From assembly GCA_900380265.1 (NCBI GenBank), contig LR025083.1:806001-870000 (forward strand): a stretch of DNA of 64,000 nucleotides, written 5' to 3'. Shown piece by piece: positions 47,677 through 59,349 of this stretch. How positions within the stretch are numbered: position 1 is the stretch's first letter; each line of letters starts with the position of its first letter. The stretch is from Serratia symbiotica. Lineage in GTDB: Bacteria; Pseudomonadota; Gammaproteobacteria; Enterobacterales; Enterobacteriaceae. Position numbers and translations under genes: made by a program. The notes beneath the pieces were generated by a model. That model had not been told where the DNA came from. It saw nothing but the letters and a program-made list of their open reading frames with translations, and ran no database searches.

Positions 47677-48636
47677 ATGAATACTGAAGTCTCCCAAGAT
47701 AAAAGCGCACCCATGACGATTGGTCAACGTCTGAGCCAAGCGCGTGAAAAACTCGGGCTGAGCCAACAGGGGGTAGCAGAGCGTCTCTGTCTCAAAAAGT
47801 CTACTGTGCGTGATATTGAAGAAGACAGTATTTCCGCTGATCTTGGTTTGACTTTCGTGCGTGGTTATATCTGTTCTTACGCTAAGTTAGTCCATATTCC
47901 ACAGCATGAACTGGTGAAGATTTTGGTTGACTATAGCCCCCAGAAAATGGTGAATGTTTCACCGATTCAGAGTTTTTCATTAACCCGGTATCGCAAAAAA
48001 TGCGATGGATGGTTAATGTGTTTTACTTGGTTGATGGTGTTGCTGGCACTTGGCCTAACTTTTGCATTTTGGTGGCAAAGTCATCAGGCGCAGCAAGAAG
48101 AGATCGCGGCCATGGCCGATCAGGCAAATGCGAAGTTAGCGCAAAACGAAGGAAAGAAAAGACTATTTTCCGACCAGAAAACTCAGAAGAGCACTAGTGT
48201 ACCCTTAAGTAATAATCTCACTAGATCGATTGATACTGGCACTAGTCTGCAAGCAGTAGCTGTTAACCCACGGCCTCCTACGGTACTGTTTCCTATTCAA
48301 AGAAAGTTATCGGACACTACACTTAGCTCATCTTCTTCTAAATTATTTTTATCTACCGGTGATGAATCCCGCATCACAGACGCCAGATATACGAACGCAC
48401 TAGTTATGGTGTTTTCAGGTGATTGTTGGTTGCAGGTAAGCGATGCTAAGGGAAAAATTTTGTTCACCGGTGTTCGAAAGAGTGGTGAACAGTTGAATAT
48501 CCCAGGCACAGCGACATACAAACTAACAATCGGTGCGCCTTCCGCGGTTAAGATCCAGTATCAAGGGAAGCCGGTTGATTTAAGGCGGTTCGTCAAGCCA
48601 AGCCGTGTTGCTCGCTTGACAATTACTGCGTACTGA
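47677..48636 (+). CDS. rodZ: cytoskeleton protein RodZ
   Basis: Bitopic inner-membrane protein that links MreB to the cell-wall elongation machinery. 319 residues (E. coli 337). N-terminal helix-turn-helix domain (about 14-85, LGLSQQGVAERLCLKKSTVR), basic KKCDG before a single membrane segment (about 112-133), a shortened low-complexity periplasmic linker, and the C-terminal domain (DCWLQVSDAKGKILF ... IQYQGKPVDLRRF). No strong ribosome binding site is visible. It ends 46 bases before ispG, and the two probably share a transcript. Retention implies that MreB-dependent shape control persists. Confidence 0.95.
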   Translation: MNTEVSQDKSAPMTIGQRLSQAREKLGLSQQGVAERLCLKKSTVRDIEEDSISADLGLTFVRGYICSYAKLVHIPQHELVKILVDYSPQKMVNVSPIQSFSLTRYRKKCDGWLMCFTWLMVLLALGLTFAFWWQSHQAQQEEIAAMADQANAKLAQNEGKKRLFSDQKTQKSTSVPLSNNLTRSIDTGTSLQAVAVNPRPPTVLFPIQRKLSDTTLSSSSSKLFLSTGDESRITDARYTNALVMVFSGDCWLQVSDAKGKILFTGVRKSGEQLNIPGTATYKLTIGAPSAVKIQYQGKPVDLRRFVKPSRVARLTITAY

Positions 48637-48682
48637 TTGCGTATCAGGTGCTTAATGTTAGAAGAGCAATGGAGAGTAAGTC

Positions 48683-49798
48683 ATGCACAATCGAGCTCCT
48701 ATCAAACGCCGGAAATCAACACGTATTTACGTTGGTAAAGTGCCTATCGGTGATGGTGCGCCGATCACCGTGCAGTCAATGACCAATACCCGGACCACTG
48801 ATGTCGTTGCTACCGTGCAACAGATTAAGGCGTTGGAGCACGCCGGTGTTGATATCGTCCGTGTTTCGGTGCCAACCCTGGATGCCGCCGAGGCCTTCAA
48901 GTTAATAAAAAAGCGGGTTAACGTGCCGCTGGTTGCTGATATTCATTTCGATTATCGCCTTGCATTGCGGGTGGCTGAATATGGTGTAGATTGCCTGCGT
49001 ATCAATCCTGGTAATATTGGTAACGAATCGCGTATTCGTTCGGTAGTGCATTGTGCGCGTGACAAGAATATTCCAATCCGTATCGGCGTTAATGGAGGTT
49101 CGCTTGAGAAAGATCTACAAGAAAAGTACGGTGAACCAACGCCAGAGGCGCTGCTAGAATCCGCCATGCGTCATGTAAATATACTCGATCGCCTGAATTT
49201 CGATCAGTTCAAGATCAGCGTTAAAGCATCTGATGTATTTTTGGCAGTGCAATCTTATCGCCTTATGGCTTCGCGTGTTGATCAACCATTGCACCTAGGT
49301 ATCACCGAATCTGGTGGCGCACGCAGTGGCTCAGTCAAGTCAGCGATAGGGCTGGGGTTGTTGCTTTCGGAAGGTATTGGTGACACGATTCGGATCTCTC
49401 TGGCGGCTGATCCGGTGGAAGAAGTAAAGGTTGGTTTTGATATCTTAAAATCGTTGCGTATCCGTGCCCGTGGAATCAATTTTATCGCATGTCCGACATG
49501 TTCACGACAAGAAATTGATGTGATTGGCACGGTGAATGCATTAGAAGAACGCCTGAAAGACATTATTACACCAATGGATGTATCGATTATTGGCTGTGTT
49601 GTCAATGGGCCAGGCGAAGCGCTCGTATCAACTCTAGGAGTGACTGGCAGCCACAATAAGAGTGCTTTCTATGAAGATGGAACGCGCCAGAAAGAGCGTT
49701 TCGATAACGAGCAGATAATTGAGAAATTAGAGGCAAAGATCCGTGCTAAGGCATCGATGATAGATGAAACTAACCGTATCGCGGTAAGTCTGCTCTAA
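48683..49798 (+). CDS. ispG: 4-hydroxy-3-methylbut-2-enyl diphosphate synthase
   Basis: Penultimate enzyme of the MEP isoprenoid pathway, converting MEcPP to HMBPP with a [4Fe-4S] cluster. 371 residues, near E. coli 372. Cluster ligands are present: Cys in IACPTCSRQ and in [11 protein letters not shown]. The start ([12 protein letters not shown]) matches the family, with GGAG about 8 bases upstream. Codon use and conservation are good throughout. Needs clusters and reduced flavodoxin or ferredoxin, while the local isc genes are dead. Confidence 0.97.
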   Translation: MHNRAPIKRRKSTRIYVGKVPIGDGAPITVQSMTNTRTTDVVATVQQIKALEHAGVDIVRVSVPTLDAAEAFKLIKKRVNVPLVADIHFDYRLALRVAEYGVDCLRINPGNIGNESRIRSVVHCARDKNIPIRIGVNGGSLEKDLQEKYGEPTPEALLESAMRHVNILDRLNFDQFKISVKASDVFLAVQSYRLMASRVDQPLHLGITESGGARSGSVKSAIGLGLLLSEGIGDTIRISLAADPVEEVKVGFDILKSLRIRARGINFIACPTCSRQEIDVIGTVNALEERLKDIITPMDVSIIGCVVNGPGEALVSTLGVTGSHNKSAFYEDGTRQKERFDNEQIIEKLEAKIRAKASMIDETNRIAVSLL

Positions 49799-49933
49799 AA
49801 ATAAGTTTTATTGAAGATATCGTAGGTTTATACTTGTATGAGGCTCAGATAAAGTATGGTCTCCACGTTAGAAATGGGATAGTAAAGTTTATAGAATTAG
49901 GGTCATTGTGACAGACAAACAGAAGAAACTCAC

Positions 49934-51208
49934 GTGGTAAAGAATATTAACGCTATTCGAGGCATGAATGATGGTTTGCCAAAAGATACGGCATTATGGC
50001 AGCGTCTTGAATCTCTTCTGACGAAGGTTCTTGGCGGCTATGGTTACAGCGAAATACGGTTGCCGATTGTGGAGCACACCCACTTATTCAACCGTGCGAT
50101 CGGTGAGGTGACTGATGTTGTAGAAAAAGAGATGTATACCTTTGATGATCGTAATGGGGATAGCTTGACCCTGCGACCGGAAGGAACAGCTGGTTGCGTT
50201 CGCGCCGGTATCGAACACGGCTTATTCTACAAACAAACGCAGCGACTCTGGTACATCGGCCCGATGTTCCGGTATGAGCGTCCGCAAAAAGGCCGCTATC
50301 GCCAGTTTCATCAATTAGGTGTGGAAGTATTCGGTCTTCATGGACCAGATATTGATGCTGAATTAATCCTACTTACTGCTCGCTGGTGGAAAACGTTATG
50401 TATTGATGAGCACGTTAAATTAGAGATAAATACTATTGGTTCATTGGAAGCACGTGCTAACTATCTCACCGTACTAGTAAGGTTTCTCGAGCAGCACGTC
50501 AACGTACTAGATGAAAAATGCAGACGCCGTATGTATCGCAATCCGTTGCGTGTACTGGACTCTAAAAATCCTGACGTGCAGGCATTACTGAAATATGCCC
50601 CGCGTCTTTCCGGATATCTAGATGAAGCGTCTCGTGCCCATTTCACTGCTCTATGTGAATTTTTAGAACAGGCAGGTATACCATACAAAATCAACGAACG
50701 CCTGGCTCGTGGGCTGGACTACTATAACTATACAGTATTTGAATGGGTGACCACCAGCCTGGGTGCACAGGGTACTATCTGTGCAGGGGGGCGTTACGAT
50801 AGTCTGGTTGAACAGTTGGGCGGGCGTTCGGTTCCAGCCGTGGGATTTGCGATGGGTTTAGAACGTCTTGTTCTGGTGGTGCAAGCACTTAATCCGGCGT
50901 TGCATACGTTACCCGTTATTGATGTGTATTTGATTGCTTTGGGCGCAGGTGCGCAGAGTGTAGCGTTGCAACTCGCAGAACGACTGCGTGATATTTTCCC
51001 ACAACTAAAGCTAGTAACAAACGCTGGTGGCGGCAGCTTTAAAAAACAGATCACCCGTGCGGATAAATGGGGTGCACGCGTTGCATTACTCTTGGGCGAG
51101 AACGAAGTGGCAACAGAGCAGGTGGTGGTCAAAGACCTGCGAAGCGGTGCACAAGAGACGCTAGCGCAAAGCAAAACTGCTGGCCGCCTGGCTCAAATAT
51201 TCAGTTGA
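49934..51208 (+). CDS. hisS: histidyl-tRNA synthetase
   Basis: Class II synthetase that charges tRNA-His. 424 residues, same as E. coli, starting at GTG ([12 protein letters not shown]). Motif 2 ([19 protein letters not shown]) and the HisRS-specific [15 protein letters not shown] are intact, as is motif 3 ([10 protein letters not shown]) and the anticodon-binding C-terminal domain. The stop TGA overlaps a GAGGAG ribosome binding site for yfgM, indicating an operon. Confidence 0.97.
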   Translation: MVKNINAIRGMNDGLPKDTALWQRLESLLTKVLGGYGYSEIRLPIVEHTHLFNRAIGEVTDVVEKEMYTFDDRNGDSLTLRPEGTAGCVRAGIEHGLFYKQTQRLWYIGPMFRYERPQKGRYRQFHQLGVEVFGLHGPDIDAELILLTARWWKTLCIDEHVKLEINTIGSLEARANYLTVLVRFLEQHVNVLDEKCRRRMYRNPLRVLDSKNPDVQALLKYAPRLSGYLDEASRAHFTALCEFLEQAGIPYKINERLARGLDYYNYTVFEWVTTSLGAQGTICAGGRYDSLVEQLGGRSVPAVGFAMGLERLVLVVQALNPALHTLPVIDVYLIALGAGAQSVALQLAERLRDIFPQLKLVTNAGGGSFKKQITRADKWGARVALLLGENEVATEQVVVKDLRSGAQETLAQSKTAGRLAQIFS

Positions 51209-51221
51209 GGAGAAAGGTGCC

Positions 51222-51842
51222 GTGGAATTTTATGTCACTCAAGATAAAGTAATTAAGCCTCTTTCTCGGGTTTTTTATGAAAAGCGAACAGTACTGGCCC
51301 TAGTAGTGGGGCTTGGTATTATTACCATGATGACATGGAGATACTGGCAAAATCATAAAGCTCTCGACATGATGGCTGCTTCCCAATCTTATAATGAAGT
51401 TATTGATCGCTTATCTGCAGGACATCGAGAAGATGTGGCCGAGGCGGAGAAATTTATCCAAGCTAATAGCAACAGCTACGGCGTATTAGCTGCCTTGCAG
51501 TTAGTTAAGTTTTTTTTAAAAAACAATGAGTGGGCTAAAGCGGAACAGCAACTGCTTCAGGCGAAAAACCAGACAACAGACGATAACCTGCTTTCTCAGA
51601 TCAACCTGAGTTTGGCACGTCTTCAGCTACAGGATAAAAAGTGGGATCATGCGCTAAAAACGCTAAATGAGGTCACGGCGGAAGGATGGGCCGCAATGCT
51701 TCAGGACACACGCGGTGATGCGTTATTGGCTAAAGGTGATACTAAAGCCGCACGTGAATTTTATACTAAGGGCCTTGAGTCTAATCCTCCTCAAGCGCTT
51801 GAGACGTTGTTGCGTATCAAAGTGAATAACTTGTCAAACTAA
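51222..51842 (+). CDS. yfgM: YfgM, SecYEG-associated periplasmic chaperone-like protein
   Basis: Inner-membrane protein with a periplasmic TPR-like domain; in E. coli it associates with PpiD at the SecYEG translocon and helps proteins leaving it. 206 residues, same as E. coli. GTG start (MEFYVTQDKV) with GAGGAG upstream, overlapping the hisS stop. One membrane segment at about 23-41 (LALVVGLGIITMMTW), then helical repeats (AEKFIQANSNSYG, LLSQINLSLARLQL, AKGDTKAAREFYTKG). More diverged than its neighbours. It is 12 bases from bamB. Confidence 0.93.
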   Translation: MEFYVTQDKVIKPLSRVFYEKRTVLALVVGLGIITMMTWRYWQNHKALDMMAASQSYNEVIDRLSAGHREDVAEAEKFIQANSNSYGVLAALQLVKFFLKNNEWAKAEQQLLQAKNQTTDDNLLSQINLSLARLQLQDKKWDHALKTLNEVTAEGWAAMLQDTRGDALLAKGDTKAAREFYTKGLESNPPQALETLLRIKVNNLSN

Positions 51843-51854
51843 GGGAATAACCCC

Positions 51855-53036
51855 GTGAAATTGTGTAAAACAGTCTTAGTATGGCTAGTTTTTGCACTCC
51901 TGCTAAGTGCTTGTGCGATGTTTAAAAGTGAAGAAGACGTGGTGACGATGTCGCCATTGGCGAAAGTTAAAAATCAATTTATGCCGAAATTGATGTGGAG
52001 CACCTCAGTTGGTGAGGGTGTTGGGGAATTTTATTCCCACTTGCGTCCTGCATTCCAAAACGGAGTTCTTTTTGCAGCTGATCGTCACGGAATAGTGAAA
52101 GCTGTTGACGTAAGCAACGGCAACGAAAAATGGACGGTTGATCTCTCTGGATATACGGGCTTTTTTTCCAGCCGGTTGCCCGCGCTACTGTCAGGTGGAT
52201 TAGTACTGTCAGGGAATAGAATCTATATTGGTAGTGAGAAAGGGGTGGTTTTTGGATTGAATACTGATGATGGGAGTGTGGTCTGGCAGGCTCGAGTTGC
52301 CAGCGAAGTGTTGTCCCGCCCCGTGATTAGTGACGGTATGGTCCTAATTCACACTTCTAATGGCCAGTTACAGGCGTTGAATGCATCTGATGGCGAGGTA
52401 AAATGGACGGTTAATCTGAATATGCCATCCTTTTCAATTCGCAGTGAGTGCACACCAGCTATCGCTTTTGGCGCAGCTATTATCGGCAGCGATAATGGTC
52501 GCGTTAGTGCCGTATTGCTGCAGCAAGGCCAATTACTTTGGCAACAGCGCATTTCCCCGTCGAATGGGGTGACCTCAATTGATCACCTAAATGATGTAGA
52601 TGCTACCCCGGTGATCGTTGAAGACAACGTTTATGCATTGGGCTACAATGGCAAGCTGGTGGCTTTAGACCTGCGCTCTGGCCAGGTTATCTGGAAACGT
52701 GAGTTGGGTTCAGTAAACGACTTCATCGTTGATGAAGGCCGTATTTACCTAGTCGATCAGAATGATCGCTTATTAGCGCTGAGCACTGAAGGCGGCGTAA
52801 CGATGTGGGTGCAGGGCGATCTTCTGCACCGTAAATTGACACCCGCAGTGATGTTTAAAGGGTATCTGGTTACTGGTGACTCAAAAGGTTACTTGCACTG
52901 GCTTCATGCCAGTGATGGGCACTTTGTGTCCCAACACTTGGTCGATGCTTCTGGCTTCCTGTCTGCACCGTTGGTGGCAGAAGATAAGCTAGTTATTCAG
53001 TCAAGATCAGGGAAAATTTATACCTTTACACGCTAG
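51855..53036 (+). CDS. bamB: outer-membrane assembly lipoprotein BamB
   Basis: Eight-bladed beta-propeller lipoprotein of the BAM complex that inserts outer-membrane beta-barrels. 393 residues. GTG start, signal peptide with lipobox LLSAC (Cys20) and alanine at +2, fitting outer-membrane sorting. Propeller repeats are visible: VYIGSEKGVVFGLNTDDG-type (here IYIGSEK), IHTSNGQLQALNASDG, IIGSDNGRVSAVL, YNGKLVALDLRSGQVIWKR. Follows yfgM in the hisS operon. It shows that outer-membrane protein assembly is still in use. Confidence 0.96.
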   Translation: MKLCKTVLVWLVFALLLSACAMFKSEEDVVTMSPLAKVKNQFMPKLMWSTSVGEGVGEFYSHLRPAFQNGVLFAADRHGIVKAVDVSNGNEKWTVDLSGYTGFFSSRLPALLSGGLVLSGNRIYIGSEKGVVFGLNTDDGSVVWQARVASEVLSRPVISDGMVLIHTSNGQLQALNASDGEVKWTVNLNMPSFSIRSECTPAIAFGAAIIGSDNGRVSAVLLQQGQLLWQQRISPSNGVTSIDHLNDVDATPVIVEDNVYALGYNGKLVALDLRSGQVIWKRELGSVNDFIVDEGRIYLVDQNDRLLALSTEGGVTMWVQGDLLHRKLTPAVMFKGYLVTGDSKGYLHWLHASDGHFVSQHLVDASGFLSAPLVAEDKLVIQSRSGKIYTFTR

Positions 53037-53277
53037 AGTTGTGGACTAACACCTAGTTAGTGCTAAACCATTTTATGTCCCGTTATTCGATCAACATAAC
53101 GATTCTACAAATACTTAACTCATCAATTGAGTTATTACGAAGTCAATATTTCGTCCGCATGGAAATGAATGGCAAATAATTTATCAGGGCTTATGAGTTG
53201 TTTCTTCTATGAAGACAGTGGCTTCTATCAGAAGTTTAATAATTTGTTTATTGTACAGTAATGACGAGGCAGCAACA

Positions 53278-54768
53278 ATGATACCTGTTGTCGCGGTGAT
53301 TGGGCGACCTAATGTGGGAAAATCAACCTTGTTTAATCGTTTGACAAAGACGCGCGATGCGCTAGTAGCAGATTTCTCAGGGCTAACACGAGACCGTCAA
53401 TATGGGTATGCGGAGCTTGAAGGCAATAAATTTGTCATTATTGATACTGGCGGTATTGATACCTACAAAGGTGGTGTCGAAGCACGAATGGCGGAGCAAT
53501 CGCTTTTGACGATTGAAGAAGCTAATATTGTGCTGTTTATTGTTGATGCCCGCGCTGGCCTAATGCCAGCTGATAAGGTTATCGCTCAGCGTTTGCATAA
53601 CCGCCAGAAGCCTACGGTTTTGCTGGTCAACAAAATTGATGGACTAGATCCAGACGTGGCCGCCGCTGAATTCTACTCTCTAGGTATTAAAGAGGTGTAT
53701 GCTATCGCCGCCTCACAGGGCCGCGGTGTCAGAGCCTTGATCGAGCATGTACGAAGGCACTGCTTTCCTGATAAAGAAGAAACAAGAGCATTAGATAAAG
53801 AAAAGGCGAACGTTGCTTATTTGGCTAAACAGAATTCTGAAAACCTCGACGCGGAAGAGGAGAGAGCTAAAGATAATTTTAACCCGCAGGATCTACCTAT
53901 TAAGCTGGCTATCATCGGGCGTCCTAATGTAGGTAAATCTACTCTAACTAACCGTATCCTTGGAGAGAACCGTGTGGTAGTGTACGAGATGCCGGGTACT
54001 ACTCGTGATAGCATTTATATCCCTATAGTACGTAATGACAGGGATTATGTACTCATCGACACCGCTGGGGTTCGAAAACGTGGGAAAGTAACTGAATTGA
54101 TAGAGAAATTATCAATAATAAAAACGTTACAGGCAATTGAAGACGCTAATGTGGTACTGCTGGTAATTGATGCACGTGAAGGAATTACGGATCAGGATCT
54201 GTCGTTGCTTTGTTTTATACTCCATACTGGCCGCGCGGTAGTGATTGTAGCCAATAAGTGGGATGGAATAAGCAAGGAAGGGCGAACAAATGTAAAAGAA
54301 ATGCTCGATCTGCGTCTGGGCTTTGTCGATTTCGCCCGTGTGCATTTTATATCCGCGCGGTATGGCATCGGAGTAAGCAGCTTGTTCAAATCAGTGTTGG
54401 AGGCATACGCAAGTGCTACCCGACGTGTAAACACATCAAAGCTCACAAAGATCATGCATATGGCTATTGATGATTATCAACCACCGCTGGTGCGTGGGCA
54501 CCGCGTAAAGCTAAAATATGCTCATGCCGGTGGGTATAACCCGCCGCTTGTTGTGATCCATGGAAGTCAGGTGAGTAATTTATCTGATTCGTATAAGCGC
54601 TATTTGATGAAATATTTTCGTCGTTGCCTTAACGTGACGGGGACTCAGATTCGCATTCAATTCAAAGAGGGTGATAACCCATTCGCCAGCAAACATAATC
54701 TACTAACACAGAACCAATTAAGGAAGCGCAAGAGGATGATGAGCTACCTAAAGAAGAAAAAAGGATGA
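53278..54768 (+). CDS. der: ribosome-assembly GTPase Der (EngA)
   Basis: Double-GTPase required for 50S maturation. 496 residues from ATG 53278 ([17 protein letters not shown]), which matches the family start; an in-frame opening at 53209 would add 23 unsupported residues. Both G domains are intact: [13 protein letters not shown] and NKID in the first; [13 protein letters not shown] and NKWD in the second. The KH-like C-terminal domain has [13 protein letters not shown] and ends in a basic tail. The linker between the domains is acidic, as usual. A 240-bp spacer separates it from bamB. Confidence 0.96.
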   Translation: MIPVVAVIGRPNVGKSTLFNRLTKTRDALVADFSGLTRDRQYGYAELEGNKFVIIDTGGIDTYKGGVEARMAEQSLLTIEEANIVLFIVDARAGLMPADKVIAQRLHNRQKPTVLLVNKIDGLDPDVAAAEFYSLGIKEVYAIAASQGRGVRALIEHVRRHCFPDKEETRALDKEKANVAYLAKQNSENLDAEEERAKDNFNPQDLPIKLAIIGRPNVGKSTLTNRILGENRVVVYEMPGTTRDSIYIPIVRNDRDYVLIDTAGVRKRGKVTELIEKLSIIKTLQAIEDANVVLLVIDAREGITDQDLSLLCFILHTGRAVVIVANKWDGISKEGRTNVKEMLDLRLGFVDFARVHFISARYGIGVSSLFKSVLEAYASATRRVNTSKLTKIMHMAIDDYQPPLVRGHRVKLKYAHAGGYNPPLVVIHGSQVSNLSDSYKRYLMKYFRRCLNVTGTQIRIQFKEGDNPFASKHNLLTQNQLRKRKRMMSYLKKKKG

Positions 54769-57700
54769 TTTGCTAAGGAACGTCAGTTTTCTAAAAGCTA
54801 GAGCCCCGCATTCGACTTGAGGGACTTGCATAAAGCAGCGCTAATACACAAATCATGATTTTGCTGAATTAAGGCGAAGTAATTAAGAATAGTGCTCAGC
54901 ATCGTGAACAGGCTGATGGGTAGTATTTATTCTTTCGCATTTCTATGATTGGCACGAAGACCAACCATAGTATTTGCTTTCTTATCATGAAAGTTCTGCT
55001 TTATCTGCATCCGGTAGATGCATAAATTCATAATATCACGTGTTTGAAATTATCACTATGACTACACATTAGCTACGTATCTTTTCGAGTCTATCTGCCT
55101 CGAAAAACTCTGGTTGATGATAGATGCGGTATCATAAATATTTACATTGATAATACCCCAGGGTATATTCTAAAGATAAAATAACCATAGTAAAAGTGTA
55201 TTCGGTGTGTAACAAACTGAATTGACGCGGTAACCCGTACTGCACTAGTTTTGATTACTATATGTCTTCAGTCTTGATTTAGTTACGGGATATGAACTCT
55301 TATCTGTTTTTAACAGTCTGGAATTTATTACATCTCTGATGCGCCAATAAAGTCTCACCTGAGTTGTTTTATATTTTTGAACTAGGCATTATTAAACCTT
55401 GCGTTGCTAACCTTGAAGGCGCTGATTTGTGAGCTCAAGCCCTAAGGAATAGTATCAAGAAAAGCTTGTGTATCTGTTATTTATGTGATTTTTATAACAA
55501 AGATATTTAGCTTAACAAAGTGAGTGAGCGCTTATCGTATAGGATACAGTGATAAGAAGAACGTAATATTCCTGATTTAGTAACCGATCTATGCAACGAT
55601 AATAACGTAAAGAGATAACTGACGCTGATAGTTAGAATTAATATGTTTTAAACATGACTATATCATCAAAATATAGCAATTTATGGCTTAGCAGGCGATT
55701 TACCCGTTTCATTTTTACCTACCCTTATCCTTAGTAAATAGGGATCAATGTTATGAGTATTAGTGAGGCTCTGTTGATTAATAAAATGCTGACATTCATT
55801 AGAGCATTTTCCGGTATTTTAACAGGTTGCCAACGTATGAATGAAGATGTTTTGACTGGCTCATATAAGGGGTATAGATTGGATATTGTTGATTTATGGA
55901 ATAAATGATCAGATAAAAACTCTATAACAATCTTCTTGTATTCGTTTATTACTAGGGCAATTTATCAGAGAATTGTATCTAGTTTTTTGTTATCAAGGAT
56001 TATTGCAACGACGTAATATGGCTTATGATTCGCGTGTGCCCATATCTGTACTCATGTAGACTTGTCTTGATAGACACAAAGATGAGTAATTGTTTTGTAA
56101 GCACACCCAGGCTGGGTAAACTCAGGCCAATTATTCCGAAAATCGCGCAAAGGGCATTAACGATTTGGAAATGCCAGGATGGTCGAGGCTTTTACCTTCA
56201 GTCTCTATGCAATGTCATTGCATAGAGAATAAAGATATGCTCGACTTTGTGGGTGTAGTGGTTTTGAAAAGAGCTCAGCTACTAGCACTCCGAGTGAAGG
56301 TGAGTTAATCAGTGTTTTCAGCATTAAGTTTAGTTAGTGCACGTCGAAGAACAATAGCATGTTAAGCGGTCATACCAGTGGTCGCAAAGGCTTGCTTGGT
56401 AAGGCTGGTTTATACGTTACAGTGAGGTAGGGATTAGCTCCCGTTCGCTTTACTTGATTGTATATTTATAAAATATAACGATATAGATCAGATACTGCTG
56501 TATTACGAACTTTTTTGATAAGAAATGTCATGTAGGCGATAGTCGATAGGCGTAATGTGAGGCACACATAGATTTGGATGTAAAACTCTCTTTAATTCTT
56601 TATGAATGGGTTGTTATGCACTGGTAAATATTATTTAACCGGCTGGTTTTTAGATGAATTTATTAATTATTATGTAAGATAATGGTTATGTGATTTTTAG
56701 ATAGTGATAAACTGCTGATGATTACATTTAAAGCCGCGCTTTATACACTGTTATTTTGGATTCTTTAATCCACGCTTTAATTGAAGCTGTAGCTGATCTT
56801 TTGACTAAGAATAAATTACTAAGGTGCTTACAGATTGGGTAAATCACAAGCTGTTGTTATTTGTATAAATAAAGCTAATGGCATTTGATGAGATTATGCG
56901 ACGCTTCTTGTTAAGGAAAATCACAGGGTGTTTGCTGATTATATACAAGTCAAGTTTAAGGTACTGAAACATTTATTGATTAACTCAAAGAGTAGTAATA
57001 TTTCTAAAAAATAAAATTTATGAATGAGTATTCGAACGCTCAAGATTATAGAATAGATAATTTTGTTTGAAAATTACATCCTATAGCTGTCGTTAGCTTA
57101 GAACATCAAGGATGCATGATTTTTCTTTACAAAGGTAACATGGTATAAATATTTCTTGTTCAGAGCATTGAGGTCCTGCCTTGTTTAATCTATCTAGATA
57201 CATGTAGAAGTTGATTGCGCTCCATTAAGCGCGACGACCTATTTACTTATAATATGATGCAAGTAGTACCTGTACATTATCAATGTGGCTTGATTGGTCA
57301 TTTTTCAAGGCAAACGGTAAGATAGTGTGATTCTTGATCTATTCGTTATCGTTGAATATGGCTTCAATTTTCATGTTTGTGTGCGTGTATTGCAACTATG
57401 ATTGTAGTTTGGAATGATCGGGAATAGAATTATGCAATTCATCCGTAGGTAGGGATGAGCAGTGGCGAGGGTTAGGGGATGTATATTGTATTTGTTGGTG
57501 AGCATGCATGTTAGGCTAAAGAAAGTAGACTAATTAATTATTCATAATATTCCATCGGGGAATTTATATTTTCTTATCTTGTATTTAAAGGACTGTACTT
57601 TAAATTATTAAACGGGGGTTCTAGTTTTAGAATGAATTGTAAGTATGGAGTCTTGGTGATGGAATATATGGATAAATTTTTAAAATCTTATGTATCCGTA

Positions 57701-59349
57701 AAGTGATTAATTGTATTGAAGGAAAGGATTGCATGTCCGAGTTGTAATAAAGAGGTAATCTTAACAAAAGAATATAGTATAAATGCTGCTAAATAGCAGT
57801 AAACCAGATCATATATAACTTCATAAGAAGACATAATCTAGTTATATACTTACAAAAATCGCTATGAGCGAACACGGACATGGAAAAACAGTCCCTCTAT
57901 GCATTCTCCCCATAATATCAATAAAAGTGAATACCATTAACCATTGTATGCATAAGTTTAAGATGCAGCCAGTCTCAAACATTATCCCTTCCTATCCGGA
58001 AAAGAAATAATTTAGAGAGTGGCCGCTATGGCGATAAATTGGGATGCTGAAGTCCTTAATTAAGTCATTGTTATAGTGCCGCTAGCCTTGTTAGTAGAAT
58101 AGGCTAATAGCGTAGCAGGCTACTTCCTTATCAGTTTCATAAAGGTAGTGATGTTTATTAATGGCATTGTCAGGATGTAAGAATGCTCATTATTTAAAAA
58201 ACCTACTGGATTGGTTATAATTAGAGTTCCGTTTTTAGGGGAACTCTCAAAGAAACACTTAAATTAAGAAATCATTTTGAATGTAAGTGGGCGATCGCTG
58301 TCTTGCTATTCGCTATATAAAATAATTAGTTGGAGAGGATCGTTAATAATAGTGATTTCTTGCTCAGTGCAAGGGTGGATCGATTAAATCAATCAGGATT
58401 GTGCTTTACAGAGTAAATGTACCGTAAGGTTTAGTAGGGGTGATGCTCTTTACAGTTTTCTGTATGCGGGCATAGAGAGGCAGGATTCTACTCGTTCAAT
58501 GAGTTAATGCTGTTGGTGTGTGTAAATAGTATTCTGCATGGGTTTGTGCCATTCTGGATCTTTACCAATCGTTTTTAGCCACTTCTATTATGTTAAGGAA
58601 TCGGGTGAAACTGATGTTATGTGCTGTCTTCTAGGAGCCGTTGTCATTTCAACATCAATATCTTCACCCGTCAAAGCGACGATATTGTTGTGGAAATTGT
58701 GGGGAATGTACTTGAATAGCTGTTGCCATCGGATCAAATGCTAATTTACTATGATTTCTAATCGCTATTGCCTTCACTCTAGCTGACGAACTAGCACAAG
58801 CTGATTGTGACTTACCGTTCAGCGGCGTCGGAAAGCCTCATCGTCTGTAGGTAGGTGGAAAGTAAGCGATAATCACATCTATTTCATAGTCGATAGCTCT
58901 GCCGGCTGGCATCTGGTTTGCGAATATCCCACGCTGGTCGTTATGTATGGAAATTTAAAAGTTTTCTTGAGCAACTGCCATACGCAGTAGTTAGCACCTT
59001 ACATGCAGCACGTAGGTTGGTGGTTGTGATAGCACTTCCTTACCATCTGATGCTCTAAGATAAATAATGATTGAGAGTGAAAGAGCACTTTGTGCAATAG
59101 CTAAAATAGAATGGAATTCCGCTTCTTGGCGGTGGTTAGAATCCAACGTCTTTAGGTAGGGAGTCGACAACTGTTGGAAATCCATGTCAGATAAGGCGTT
59201 GTCACTAGGTAGGGCTGTAATTAAGTAAAGTGTTGTTGCGGCAGGCTGTTTCTGATAAGGTCCATACATACTCTAGGTTATTGGTTGATAACTGCTATTC
59301 AGTTTTATAGGGTGATTCTGATGTTAATTAGAAACATACTGAATATTCT
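54769..59349. other. 4.6-kb non-coding desert after der
   Basis: xseA should lie here on the minus strand, before guaB, but I find no convincing exonuclease VII motif. Open frames (56025, 58538 and 58991) are short and unrecognised. Much of the region, especially 55-58 kb, is AT-rich. A perfect 12-bp inverted repeat lies at 56202-56228. Confidence 0.55.
56202..56228. repeat. perfect inverted repeat, 12-bp arms
   Basis: TCTCTATGCAAT at 56202-56213 and its exact complement at 56217-56228 flank a 3-base loop. No T run follows. Unlikely by chance for this arm length and tight loop. Confidence 0.75.

Noticed and set aside
58991-59269. 92-codon minus-strand frame as the start of xseA
   Set aside because: No match to exonuclease VII motifs; the composition fits a chance open frame.
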